A stretch of DNA of 33,285 bases, taken from CAMLQK01 sp035478775. GTDB taxonomy: Bacteria; Patescibacteriota; Saccharimonadia; Saccharimonadales; UBA4665. Positions 1-7,377 of this stretch are shown in pieces (within the stretch, counting starts at the first letter, position 1; every line of letters begins with the position of its first letter). The position numbers were made by a program, and so were the translations under genes. Where the stretch lies: NCBI GenBank assembly GCA_035478775.1, contig DATIJG010000003.1, forward strand, positions 1 to 33,285. The letters are read 5' to 3'. Under the pieces are notes generated by a model that did no database searches, was not told the DNA's origin, and worked only from the letters and a program-made list of their open reading frames with translations.

Positions 1-840
1 AAAAGCGCTGTCCAACGCATCTGGTGAGGCGGTGAGCGCCGGTACTTTCATTATGCCGAGTACTCTAATGACCTCTGGGTGATTGAGTGAGTACCAAGGC
101 GCGCCGGGCTGATCGGTTTTGCCGCTGGTGTCTTGCACGACCATCATTACAGAATCGCCTGCTTTAATATCGCTTAGCCTTGCTGGACTGTCTTCGTTTT
201 GTACCTTGGCGTCACTATTTATCTGGTAAGTCGTATTTGGCTGTAGCGTATAATCTTTACTGTTGTAATGAGAGTCGGGCGTAACGGTTATGTTATTCGC
301 TGTAATTGCATTCACCGTGTAAACGTTTGTCGATTCCATGCCTTTTAGTTTGTCGAAATGGCTGGCGTATATCATGGCGGTTATGGCGTTGTTATCCATA
401 TTGAGTTCACAATCACCTTGAACGCCGTCGCGAATCTGGTTGTCGGTAAGGCTGCTGCCCTGTTTTACTTCATAGTATACGTGGTGAGTTCCAGTTGGAA
501 TGTGTTGCGTTCCGTCTATTGTTCCTGTGTAATCGCAACTTGTGGTGTCGATGCCGACAATGTGGTTACCACTCGGCAATTCCTTGGTTAGCGTTTGGGT
601 GGCTGTCGGTCGCGGCCACAGAGTGAAGGCAGCGGCGGATCCGCCAATAATCACAAAGCTTACAACTGCCACAAGGCCGGCTTTACTGAGGTGGCGTGGT
701 GTTAATGCTCGAAGCTTATTGAACATCTGTTTGTGTGGCTTCCCTTTCAGTTCGGAAATTACAGATGCGTTAAATGTGCTGGTGAGCGGTTTGACTGGCT
801 TGGCGGGGTGTCCGCGCAAGCGTTCTTCTAAATCTTTCAT
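1..840 (-). CDS. Putative membrane-anchored anti-sigma factor (partial, runs off the window edge)
   Basis: The frame is open from an ATG at 840 down to base 1 with no stop, giving 280 residues with the C terminus missing. About 53 hydrophilic, basic residues come first, then one membrane segment at about residues 54-75 (GLVAVVSFVIIGGSAAAF), then a long exported part. Near residues 180-245 the exported part has a beta-rich pattern (TANNITVTP, then LSDIKAGDSVMM) like small OB/DUF5666-type secreted domains. The ATG overlaps the TGA stop of the sigma-factor gene as ATGA, so translation is probably coupled. Gene order, topology and coupling fit an anti-sigma factor that holds the ECF sigma at the membrane. 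No ZAS zinc motif is seen in the N-terminal part. The role is inferred from context; the open frame and topology are direct. Confidence 0.6.
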   Translation of the reverse strand, partial: MKDLEERLRGHPAKPVKPLTSTFNASVISELKGKPHKQMFNKLRALTPRHLSKAGLVAVVSFVIIGGSAAAFTLWPRPTATQTLTKELPSGNHIVGIDTTSCDYTGTIDGTQHIPTGTHHVYYEVKQGSSLTDNQIRDGVQGDCELNMDNNAITAMIYASHFDKLKGMESTNVYTVNAITANNITVTPDSHYNSKDYTLQPNTTYQINSDAKVQNEDSPARLSDIKAGDSVMMVVQDTSGKTDQPGAPWYSLNHPEVIRVLGIMKVPALTASPDALDSAF

Positions 841-1361
841 GTGAGTTCCTTTCGTAATACTTCTTTGGCGCGTTTTAGCCATACCCGAACTGAGTTGAGC
901 GGCACGCCCATAACTTGGGCGACTTCGGCGTAATTCAGCCCTTGCCAATAGTACAAACTAATGACTGCGCGGTAATTGGGCTGCAGGCGATCTACGGCAG
1001 CATGTAACTCGGCGTGCTCGGCGTTTTTTTGTGGCGAAGGGTTTTGGGCTTCGACATTTTCGAGCAGTTTACTGGCGCTAGGTACTTCCCGTTTGGCTTT
1101 TTTAATATATGACAAGCATTGGTTTGTGCTAATAGTGAACAGCCAAGTGCTCAAGCGGTAATCGGGGTTATATTTTGCCAGCGAATAGTACGCCCGTACA
1201 AACGTTTCTTGGGCGATGTCTTCGGCGGCAGCCTCGTCGCGCACTATCGCAAAACAATGATAATAAACTGCGTTTTTATAACGGTCGACCAGCTCGCCGT
1301 ACGCGTGCGTATCACCGTTTAATGATTGAGCAATAAGCTCGGCTTCTTGTATGTTTCGCAT
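837..1361 (-). CDS. ECF-type RNA polymerase sigma factor
   Basis: A 174-residue protein with the two-domain layout of the extracytoplasmic-function sigma-70 family. Region 2 covers about residues 15-90 and includes AAAEDIAQETFVRAYYSL, the core-binding and -10 recognition helices. Region 4 covers about residues 120-172, with LQPNYRAVISLYYWQGLNYA and an HTH ending SVRVWLKRAKEVLRKEL for -35 recognition. Length is typical. It directs core polymerase to a small regulon, probably after release from the membrane protein encoded next (1-840), which overlaps it by four bases. The ATG at 1361 has a weak AGGA three bases upstream. The upstream AACTT and CGAGT elements could be an ECF-type autoregulatory promoter, but that is speculative. 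Confidence 0.9.
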   Translation of the reverse strand: MRNIQEAELIAQSLNGDTHAYGELVDRYKNAVYYHCFAIVRDEAAAEDIAQETFVRAYYSLAKYNPDYRLSTWLFTISTNQCLSYIKKAKREVPSASKLLENVEAQNPSPQKNAEHAELHAAVDRLQPNYRAVISLYYWQGLNYAEVAQVMGVPLNSVRVWLKRAKEVLRKELT

Positions 1362-1449
1362 ATCCTATATACTCGGCGCACGCCCAAAAAGTTACAAAAG
1401 TATTCGTTTGTGATTTGGTCGCACATGTAATTACACACAAAACGTATGC

Positions 1450-1455
1450 TATATT
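1450..1455 (+). promoter_or_regulatory. -10 box of a leaderless promoter (gene at 1462)
   Basis: TATATT ends six bases before the ATG at 1462, so transcription should start at or next to the start codon. No convincing -35 is seen. The same -10/N6/ATG spacing recurs across the window. Confidence 0.45.
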
Positions 1456-1461
1456 AAAAAT

Positions 1462-1857
1462 ATGAAAATGACGAGCCGTACAAAAATTGGATTGATAATT
1501 GCGATTATTGCCATCGTGTTAAGTTTGGGCGCATTCCGCGCGCATTCGTACAAATCAGTTGCGCCGTGTTTTAATACGCCAGCCTGCCAGTCACCCTATA
1601 CTGGCACACTCAAAATTAGAAGCTATGGCTTCCCTATCGTGTACCGGCAAACAGCTACTTACAAGCCAGATGCTAGCAATACGTTCGCAAATTCCAGTGT
1701 AGAGCAACAAGGGTTTAGCTGGGTCTACGTGGTAGCTAATGCTATCTTTTGGTTTGCTTTGCTTGAAGGCGTGTACAGGTTGTGGTTGAAGGTTGCCCAA
1801 AAAAATGCGTCGGGCACGGTAGAAGATGCGGCTCCGCTTGGCAAAAACAAAAAATAG
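1462..1857 (+). CDS. Small two-pass membrane protein of unknown function
   Basis: A 131-residue protein with a hydrophobic N-terminal segment (about residues 9-25, IGLIIAIIAIVLSLGAF) and a second one near residues 86-106 (SWVYVVANAIFWFALLEGVY). Between them lies an exported loop of about 60 residues with two cysteines (CFNTPAC) that could form a disulfide. The C-terminal tail is charged and probably cytoplasmic. I do not recognise a family. The ATG at 1462 has no ribosome binding site and lies six bases after TATATT, so a leaderless transcript is likely. A second ATG two codons later is possible. It lies back to back with the sigma-factor operon, and no functional link can be shown. Confidence 0.65.
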   Translation: MKMTSRTKIGLIIAIIAIVLSLGAFRAHSYKSVAPCFNTPACQSPYTGTLKIRSYGFPIVYRQTATYKPDASNTFANSSVEQQGFSWVYVVANAIFWFALLEGVYRLWLKVAQKNASGTVEDAAPLGKNKK

Positions 1858-1882
1858 CTAACCATTTATGGCCAGTAACGGC

Positions 1883-1911
1883 TTGAAAGAATGCGTCGTT
1901 ATTGGTACTAT
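1883..1911 (+). promoter_or_regulatory. Promoter of the XRE-HAD gene; fixes a leaderless start
   Basis: -35 TTGAAA (1883-1888), 17-base spacer, -10 TACTAT (1906-1911) with TGG just upstream (extended -10). Six bases later is the ATG at 1918. In-frame ATGs at 1891 and 1912 lie inside or against the promoter and cannot be the start of this transcript. Confidence 0.7.
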
Positions 1912-1917
1912 ATGGCT

Positions 1918-2760
1918 ATGGATGAGAAAGGGTTGGGGCAACGCCTGCAGGTAGCGCGTTTGCGCGCCGGGATGACACAGCAAATGCTTTGCCAACAGGC
2001 ACAGCTCAGTTATTCTACGCTGACTAAAATTGAGCGTGGCGCTATTAAGTCGCCGTCGATCTTTACGATCCAAAGTATTGCTACGGCTTTGGGTGTCGGC
2101 CTAGATGAGCTTTTGGGTGTGGTTCCGCCAAAAGCGGCAAAAAAACACCATTCAAAAAGCGGCGCATCGTTTGTATATTTCGATGTTAATGGTTGTTTGG
2201 TGCGGTTCTTTCATGGCGCATTTACGCAGCTGGCAGCTGATTCGGGTGCCTTGCCCGATGTGGTTGAAACACTGTTTTGGCACTACAACGACAAAGTCTG
2301 CCGTGGCGAAATGACTATGGACGAGTTTAACAAAAAGTTGGCGCAAGAGCTCAAGATGCCCGCTGTCGACTGGCTTGAATATTATATGGCAGCCGTCGAA
2401 CCGATTCCGGTTATGGCTGAGCTCGTTGAGTGGGCTGCCAAATATTATCGCATCGGTTTGCTTAGTAATATTATGCCGGGGTTTATAAATGTGCTGCGCG
2501 AGCGCGGACTTATCCCGAATATTAAATACGATGTCATTCTTGACTCTGTAACCGCTGGCGCCATCAAGCCCGAAGCCAAAATCTTCGAGCAAGCTTTAAA
2601 AAAGGCTAATTGCCCGGCAAGCGAAGTCCTATTTATCGATGATTCGCGCACTAACCTGATGGCTGCCCAAAGGATTGGTTGGCATGTATTGTGGTTCGAC
2701 GACTATCGCCCTGATGAATCTGTGGCGCGTGTCAAGGAAGCACTTGAGATACAAGAGTAA
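1918..2760 (+). CDS. XRE-family HTH fused to a HAD-like hydrolase domain
   Basis: A 280-residue fusion. Residues 7-65 form a Cro/C1-type helix-turn-helix (RLQVARLRAGMTQQMLC, then YSTLTKIERGAIKSPSIFTI). A basic linker (PPKAAKKHHSKSG) leads to a HAD domain from about residue 84. Motif I reads YFDVNGCLV, so the nucleophile Asp89 is kept but the usual second Asp (acid/base) is Asn91. Motif II is LLSN, the motif III lysine is in GAIKPEAKIF, and motif IV is FIDDSRTN. The cap looks subfamily-I-like. The longer in-frame starts at 1891 and 1912 are rejected because the promoter lies over them. One reading is a transcription factor that senses a phospho-metabolite or haloacid-like ligand through its HAD domain. 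Whether it is still catalytic is unclear. Confidence 0.85.
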   Translation: MDEKGLGQRLQVARLRAGMTQQMLCQQAQLSYSTLTKIERGAIKSPSIFTIQSIATALGVGLDELLGVVPPKAAKKHHSKSGASFVYFDVNGCLVRFFHGAFTQLAADSGALPDVVETLFWHYNDKVCRGEMTMDEFNKKLAQELKMPAVDWLEYYMAAVEPIPVMAELVEWAAKYYRIGLLSNIMPGFINVLRERGLIPNIKYDVILDSVTAGAIKPEAKIFEQALKKANCPASEVLFIDDSRTNLMAAQRIGWHVLWFDDYRPDESVARVKEALEIQE

Positions 2761-2820
2761 CGAATTTAATTAAGCTGAGTCAAAATTCTATGGGCTTGCC
2801 CGAATTTTTACGACGTAAAA

Positions 2821-3255
2821 TTACCTTTGGCTTGATTGGCTTGCCTTTTGGCAGTTGCTGCACAACCCTTGGATTTCTATTTGATGGGCAGCCGGTATAA
2901 AGCCGTGCAGTGCGCTTAAACGGTCGATGACACGCTCTAGGGCGCGTTCGTTTAATGCCACGATTTTGCCGCATGCCGTGCAGCTGATGTGATGGTGATG
3001 GGTTGAAAACATCTCGCTTAGCTCTAGTTTGTATTTCCAGCCGACATTAATGCGTAATATAATACCGAGTTCTTCAAGTAAACTAACAGTGCGATATACG
3101 CTCGCCCTATCAATGCTCGGCACTTTTTCGCCCAGCTCGCGCATACTCACCGGCTCTTCGCCCAGCAACGCATTAAATACCGCCAAGCGTGGCTTGGTAA
3201 GGCTGTAGGTGTGCTGCCTTAAAGCCTCGGCAAAAAGTTCACGAGTAGATGACAT
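2821..3255 (-). CDS. Fur/PerR-family metal-dependent transcriptional regulator
   Basis: A 144-residue Fur-superfamily protein. The N-terminal winged helix includes VPSIDRASVYRTVSLLEELG (residues 45-64). The dimerisation domain carries HHHH (86-89) and two CxxC pairs (Cys92/Cys95 in CTAC and Cys132/Cys135 in CSNC) that should form the structural zinc site. His124 and the His cluster are candidate regulatory ligands. Fur, PerR and Zur cannot be separated from sequence alone. The open frame extends two codons further to a TTG at 3261, but ATG 3255 is preferred. Upstream, TATACT (3271-3276 on this strand) could be the -10 of its own promoter in the 50-base gap after valS, with a leader of about 8 bases and no clear ribosome binding site. 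Confidence 0.9.
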   Translation of the reverse strand: MSSTRELFAEALRQHTYSLTKPRLAVFNALLGEEPVSMRELGEKVPSIDRASVYRTVSLLEELGIILRINVGWKYKLELSEMFSTHHHHISCTACGKIVALNERALERVIDRLSALHGFIPAAHQIEIQGLCSNCQKASQSSQR

Positions 3256-3305
3256 GCCCAAACTGTAGCAAGTATAAGATTATTTTGCAAATCTGTCGCA
3301 ATCTA

Positions 3306-5873
3306 CTAGGCGTTATCTTGTAGTCGAGTTTGCTCAGCCGTGATGTTGCTCAGCCGCTCCTCAGCCTCAGCAAGTTGCCGTTTGGTCTGCGCTACCACCT
3401 GGGCAGGCGCTTGGCCTATGTATGCGCTATTGCTCAGCCGCTCCTTTAGGCGATTTATACTTGCCTGCTCTGTCTCTAGCTGCTGAGTTAAACGGTCGCG
3501 GTAACGTGCCGCAGTTTCCTCGTCGATTTCGACCCAGGCGGTAAAGGCGGCCTGGGTAAGCTTTAGCCCATTCGACTCGTTGGCTTCGCGAACCGCACTG
3601 ATGCGGGCCAGCTGCTTCAGAAAAGCAGCGTTTTCGGCGATAGCGGCGGCATTGTGGTACGAAAGCTCCGCGCTGCTTATGCCAACATTCTTCATCACGC
3701 CGCGGATTTCGGTAGTGAGTACCTTAATGGCTTCGAAAGCAGCACTCCTTTTAGCATCGTGCGTAGGTACCGCAGGCCACAAGCTTGTTATAAGTAAAGA
3801 ATTTTGCCACTGCAGCGTTTGCCAAATGGTTTCGGTAACAAACGGTGCAAAGGGGTGTGCGATGCGTAAAATGCTGTCTAAACCATAAGCCAGCAGCTGG
3901 AGGTTTAGCTCAGCTTTTGACGCCTCAACGTACCAGTCGGCAAAATCATCCCATATAAAGTGGTATAAGCGGTCGTAAGCTTCAGCAAAGCGGTAATTTT
4001 CAAGGTCATCGGCTATGCCTTCGGCAGTTTGTTTAAGCTGGGCCAGCATCCAATGGTCGGCGCTCGACTTCGGTGCTATGTCCGCGAGGTCAATTTTATG
4101 GTGTGCTGTTTTATCTTCGACATAACGAGCGATATTCCACAGCTTATTGCAGAAATTACGCGCGTCTTCCACCTTGCGCGGGTCGTATCCGCGATTTACA
4201 GCTGGCGCCCGGCTGGCAACCACGCCAATGCGCAATGCGTCGGAACCGTATCGATCGATAACTGGCATGGGGTCGACTACGTTTCCAATGCTTTTGCTCA
4301 TCTTCGAGCCATCTTCAGCCATTACGTAGCCATGTATGTACACTGCTTTAAAGGGGATCTCCCCTGTTATGTATAGGCCGAGCATAAGCATCCGGCTTAC
4401 CCAGGGGTATAGAATTTCGCCACCAGTTTCCATGAGGCTGAGGGGATAAAACTTATTGAAATCGTCTGCGTCCGCGGTGCCATAATTAAGTGTAGCGTAC
4501 GGCCAGGAGCTACTGCTGAACCACGTGTCAAACACATCGGGGTCGCGGCGGTACGTTTGGCCGTCGATCTCAATAATTTCTTGATCAACCCGCTCGTCGT
4601 AAATCCAATCATCAGGCTTATCGACGTTTTGGAACGCTGGAATCGGGATACCCCACGCAATTTGGCGCGAAATATTCCAGTCGTGCAAATTGCGCAAGTA
4701 ATTAACGAGTTGCTCCTTTTTGGCCTGAGGGTAAAAGGCGATCTTCCCTGCCTCGAGAGCCTTAATTGCGGGCTTTGCCAGCGGCTGCATGTCGACAAAC
4801 CACTGATCTTTTAGCAATGGCTGGATAATCGTGCCACATTTGTAGCAATGGCCGACATTGTGCGTGTAATCTTGTACATCCGCTAAAGCACCTATGTGCT
4901 CAAGCGTATCTATCACTTTTTCGCGGGATTCGTCTATGCCGAGGCCGCGGAATGCTTCGGGTACGCTGTCGGCCATAGTGCCTTCAAAAGTGATAACACT
5001 CGGCATTGGTAAGTCGTGCCGCTTCCCTGCCTCGAAATCATTGGGGTCATGTGCCGGAGTAATTTTAACAGCCCCGGTTCCAAACTTAGGGTCCACAAAA
5101 ACATCGGAAATAATGGGAATCTCGCGGTTTGTAAGAGGCAATTTCGCAGTTTTACCAATGAGTTCTTTATAGCGGTTATCCTCGGGGTGTACCGCAATAG
5201 CCGTGTCACCGAATATCGTTTCTGGCCGGGTAGTGGCAACGATAATCTCACCACTACCATCGGTGAGCGGATATTTAATGTCCCACAAACTACCCTGCTC
5301 TTCTTTGTATTCTACCTCGACATCGGCAAAAGCGGTGCCATGGAATGTGCAGTAGTTAACCAAGCGCTCACCTCTGTAAATTAAGCCCTCGTCCCACATT
5401 TTTTTAAACGTCGCGTAGGCGCGTTTTACAATCTTTTCATCGAGTGTAAAAGTATAACGAGTCCAATCGCAGCTAACACCCATGTGCCTTAGCTGACTTT
5501 TGAAATTACCACGGTTCTGGGCTACAAAATCGAAAATATTTTTATAAAGTTCATCACGAGTAAAATCAAAACGACTCTTGCCTGCTTTGGCTAAGTGTTT
5601 TTCGTATACTACTTGAGTTTCAAAGCCAGCATGGTCGGCACCCGGTAGCAAAAGCGTTGGCCTGCCACGCATGCGGTTGTAGCGCGCAGCAATATCTTCT
5701 AGTGACGCCGTAAGTTCATGTCCCAGATGCATATTAGCGTTAGCGTTCGGCGGCGGCATGAGAATGCTGTAGGCTTCGCCCTCCCCTGTTGGGGCAAAAG
5801 AGTTGGCCTTTTCCCACAGAGCATAAATGTCGGATTCATATTGTCCCGGCTCATAAACTTTAGGCAAATTCAT
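3306..5873 (-). CDS. valS: Valyl-tRNA synthetase
   Basis: An 855-residue class Ia synthetase that charges tRNA-Val. The HIGH-type motif is HLGH at residues 49-52, inside PPPNANANMHLGH. The KMSKS loop is intact at 524-528. The inserted CP1 editing domain carries ATTRPET (213-219). A zinc-ribbon-like CYKC is at 343-346. The anticodon-binding domain follows, and the C-terminal 65 residues form the coiled-coil arm usual in ValRS. The ATG at 5873 has a good AAGGA ribosome binding site six bases upstream, and TATACT (5919-5924, minus) is a possible -10. Length is normal for bacterial ValRS. The upstream gap holds an unexplained repeat array. It lies downstream of tsaD and upstream of the Fur gene on the same strand. 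Confidence 0.98.
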   Translation of the reverse strand: MNLPKVYEPGQYESDIYALWEKANSFAPTGEGEAYSILMPPPNANANMHLGHELTASLEDIAARYNRMRGRPTLLLPGADHAGFETQVVYEKHLAKAGKSRFDFTRDELYKNIFDFVAQNRGNFKSQLRHMGVSCDWTRYTFTLDEKIVKRAYATFKKMWDEGLIYRGERLVNYCTFHGTAFADVEVEYKEEQGSLWDIKYPLTDGSGEIIVATTRPETIFGDTAIAVHPEDNRYKELIGKTAKLPLTNREIPIISDVFVDPKFGTGAVKITPAHDPNDFEAGKRHDLPMPSVITFEGTMADSVPEAFRGLGIDESREKVIDTLEHIGALADVQDYTHNVGHCYKCGTIIQPLLKDQWFVDMQPLAKPAIKALEAGKIAFYPQAKKEQLVNYLRNLHDWNISRQIAWGIPIPAFQNVDKPDDWIYDERVDQEIIEIDGQTYRRDPDVFDTWFSSSSWPYATLNYGTADADDFNKFYPLSLMETGGEILYPWVSRMLMLGLYITGEIPFKAVYIHGYVMAEDGSKMSKSIGNVVDPMPVIDRYGSDALRIGVVASRAPAVNRGYDPRKVEDARNFCNKLWNIARYVEDKTAHHKIDLADIAPKSSADHWMLAQLKQTAEGIADDLENYRFAEAYDRLYHFIWDDFADWYVEASKAELNLQLLAYGLDSILRIAHPFAPFVTETIWQTLQWQNSLLITSLWPAVPTHDAKRSAAFEAIKVLTTEIRGVMKNVGISSAELSYHNAAAIAENAAFLKQLARISAVREANESNGLKLTQAAFTAWVEIDEETAARYRDRLTQQLETEQASINRLKERLSNSAYIGQAPAQVVAQTKRQLAEAEERLSNITAEQTRLQDNA

Positions 5874-6198
5874 AACAATTCCTTAAGGTGGTTAGCAAAA
5901 TACACAATATCTACATAAAGTATATCATGGCTTGAGAAGTTTTACCACCCCTGTTATGACCAATCTTTTCACATGAAGCCTCAATGTGGGTGTATGCGAA
6001 ATAGCCAGCGGAATTTCACATGAAAGGAACGGCCAATTAGGTGCGGAACGCACCTGTCAAAGTAAACATTTCACATGAAAGCCTTATAATACTAGCTCAA
6101 TCGCAAGCCTGTACCTATTTGTGTGTTTTCGGCGATAGACTGAGTAAACCTGGGTAGCCGACCAATGTCTGCGGAAGGTTTTAGTGTGAAGCGCAGTG
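5874..6198. other. 325-bp intergenic region between tsaD and valS
   Basis: No convincing ORF is present. The region holds three copies of TTTCACATGAA (listed separately) and a perfect 7-bp hairpin with a GAA loop (AGGTGCG/CGCACCT, 6039-6055). It also holds a TATAAT on the plus strand (6085-6090) and the probable valS promoter and ribosome binding site near 5874-5924. The hairpin has no U-run on either strand and so is not a canonical terminator. A regulatory leader for valS or a small RNA is possible but unproven. Confidence 0.5.
5967..6080. repeat. Three direct copies of a palindromic 11-mer, TTTCACATGAA
   Basis: Copies at 5967-5977, 6014-6024 and 6069-6079, 47 and 55 bases apart. Copies two and three extend by one A to TTTCACATGAAA, whose arms TTTCA/TGAAA are inverted around CA. 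The first and third copies also share a following GCC. This layout is typical of a dimeric regulator's operators, but no regulator is identified. Confidence 0.6.
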
Positions 6199-7260
6199 TT
6201 ACATTGATAAGTTTGGTGCGATTTCGAGCGTATAGGGGTCTGCGGCAGGGCGGCCAAGCAGGGCTTGGTAACAACCGAGCGTAGCGACCATTGCGCCGTT
6301 GTCAGTGCATAATTTCGGGTCGGTGTATTCAATGGTGATAGGCAAGCGCTCGGCCAATTGCTTGCGGAGTTCTGGGCTGGCGGCAACTCCTCCTGCAATT
6401 ACGACGTTCACCGGCTTGAATTCGTTGTAAGCGTCGATAGCTTTATCGACTACAGTTTCTATTGCAACCCGTTGGAACGTAGCAGCGATGTCTGCTTTTT
6501 GGGTGTCGTTTAAAAGCCCGGGCAATTCGTAAGAGGGTAGGGAATAGTCATGCCCCACCATTTCTTGTGCGGCTCGTAAAACAGCCGTTTTAAGGCCTGA
6601 AAAACTAAAATCATATTTGCTTTGCATGCGTGCCTTCGGCAGGCCAAAGGCGTGATCATCGCCCTCGAGTGCTTTTATACCGACGCTCGGGCCGCCAGGG
6701 TAGGGCAGGCCGACGATCTTTGCCACTTTATCGAATGCTTCGCCAACGGCGTCGTCATGAGTCTGGCCTAACAAGGTGTAGTCGAAGTGGTTGCGGAATA
6801 ACACCAGCTGACTGTGCCCGCCGCTTACAATAAGCGCAAGTAAAGGGAATTTGGGCGGGTTTTTAGGCAAAATAAAGTCGGGCAGGGCGGTTTTAACCAA
6901 GAAATTAGCATACACGTGGGCTTCAACATGGTTGATGGCATATAGAGGCTTCTTGTGAATAATCGCCAAAGTACGAGCGGTAAGTACGCCGACAAGCAAA
7001 CTGCCGCCCAGTCCGGCGCCATAGGTTACTGCAATGGCGTCAATAGCGGCCCAGGTAAGCTGTGCCTGCTTAATCGCTTCGTTAATTACGGGGGTAATCG
7101 CCTCAATATGGCTACGTGCGGCAATCTCGGGAACCACCCCACCATATTGCGCATGCAAGTCCATGCTTGTCGCGATAACAACGCTTAGCAGTTCTTCACC
7201 GTCTTTTACCAGTGCCGCCGAAGTCTCATCGCAGCTCGACTCAATTCCCAGAACAATCAT
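6199..7260 (-). CDS. tsaD: tRNA N6-threonylcarbamoyladenosine transferase TsaD
   Basis: A 353-residue Kae1/TsaD family protein. It transfers the threonylcarbamoyl group from TC-AMP to A37 of ANN-decoding tRNAs, with TsaB and TsaE as usual partners (not in this window). The N terminus MIVLGIESSCDETSAALV is the family signature. The metal-binding HxxxH is HVEAH at 111-115. The ATP-binding glycine motifs are present: LIVSGGHSQLV and, near residues 310-315, VIAGGVAAS. Length is normal. The ATG at 7260 lies six bases after an extended -10 (TGG-TATGCT) with no ribosome binding site, so the mRNA is probably leaderless. It is divergent from the AAA+ cassette that starts at 7378. Confidence 0.97.
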   Translation of the reverse strand: MIVLGIESSCDETSAALVKDGEELLSVVIATSMDLHAQYGGVVPEIAARSHIEAITPVINEAIKQAQLTWAAIDAIAVTYGAGLGGSLLVGVLTARTLAIIHKKPLYAINHVEAHVYANFLVKTALPDFILPKNPPKFPLLALIVSGGHSQLVLFRNHFDYTLLGQTHDDAVGEAFDKVAKIVGLPYPGGPSVGIKALEGDDHAFGLPKARMQSKYDFSFSGLKTAVLRAAQEMVGHDYSLPSYELPGLLNDTQKADIAATFQRVAIETVVDKAIDAYNEFKPVNVVIAGGVAASPELRKQLAERLPITIEYTDPKLCTDNGAMVATLGCYQALLGRPAADPYTLEIAPNLSM

Positions 7261-7266
7261 AATTTA

Positions 7267-7275
7267 AGCATACCA
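7267..7275 (-). promoter_or_regulatory. Extended -10 promoter of tsaD (leaderless)
   Basis: Read on the minus strand: TGG then TATGCT (7272-7267), then six bases (TAAATT), then the ATG at 7260. No clear -35 is seen, as expected for an extended -10 promoter. Confidence 0.55.
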
Positions 7276-7309
7276 CAGCTGGTTTAATCCTAGAGAACTC
7301 GGGGGAAGA

Positions 7310-7338
7310 TTGACACAATGTCTATAAGGTTGTATTAT
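7310..7338 (+). promoter_or_regulatory. Promoter of the AAA+ cassette
   Basis: -35 TTGACA (7310-7315), 17-base spacer, -10 TATTAT (7333-7338) preceded by TG. This is close to consensus and predicts a transcript start near 7345. It rules out the in-frame ATG at 7318 and supports the ATG at 7378. Confidence 0.75.
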
Positions 7339-7377
7339 AAGCTACTGATTATATGTATAACGTGCGTAGGATATGTG

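Noticed and set aside
542..844. Plus-strand 100-codon frame opposite the anti-sigma gene
   Set aside because: It is antisense to a continuous 280-codon frame with a clear membrane topology and a coupled start; it has no ribosome binding site or recognisable protein.
1361..1400. ECF-type autoregulatory promoter (AACTT ... CGAGT) before the sigma gene
   Set aside because: The spacing is about 13 bases, shorter than usual, and only one instance is visible, so it is kept as a remark and not as a feature.
5930..5965. A T-box riboswitch upstream of valS (AGGGGTGGTA on the minus strand)
   Set aside because: Only part of the T-box core is matched, the ACCGCG half is missing, and no antiterminator/terminator pair with a U-run is seen.
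5967..6080. CRISPR-like array
   Set aside because: Repeats are only 11-12 bases, there are three copies with unequal spacing, and no cas gene is present.
7318..7377. N-terminal extension of the AAA+ protein from ATG 7318
   Set aside because: It lies within a near-consensus promoter (7310-7338); the 20 extra residues would not be on the transcript, and ATG 7378 has an AGGA ribosome binding site.
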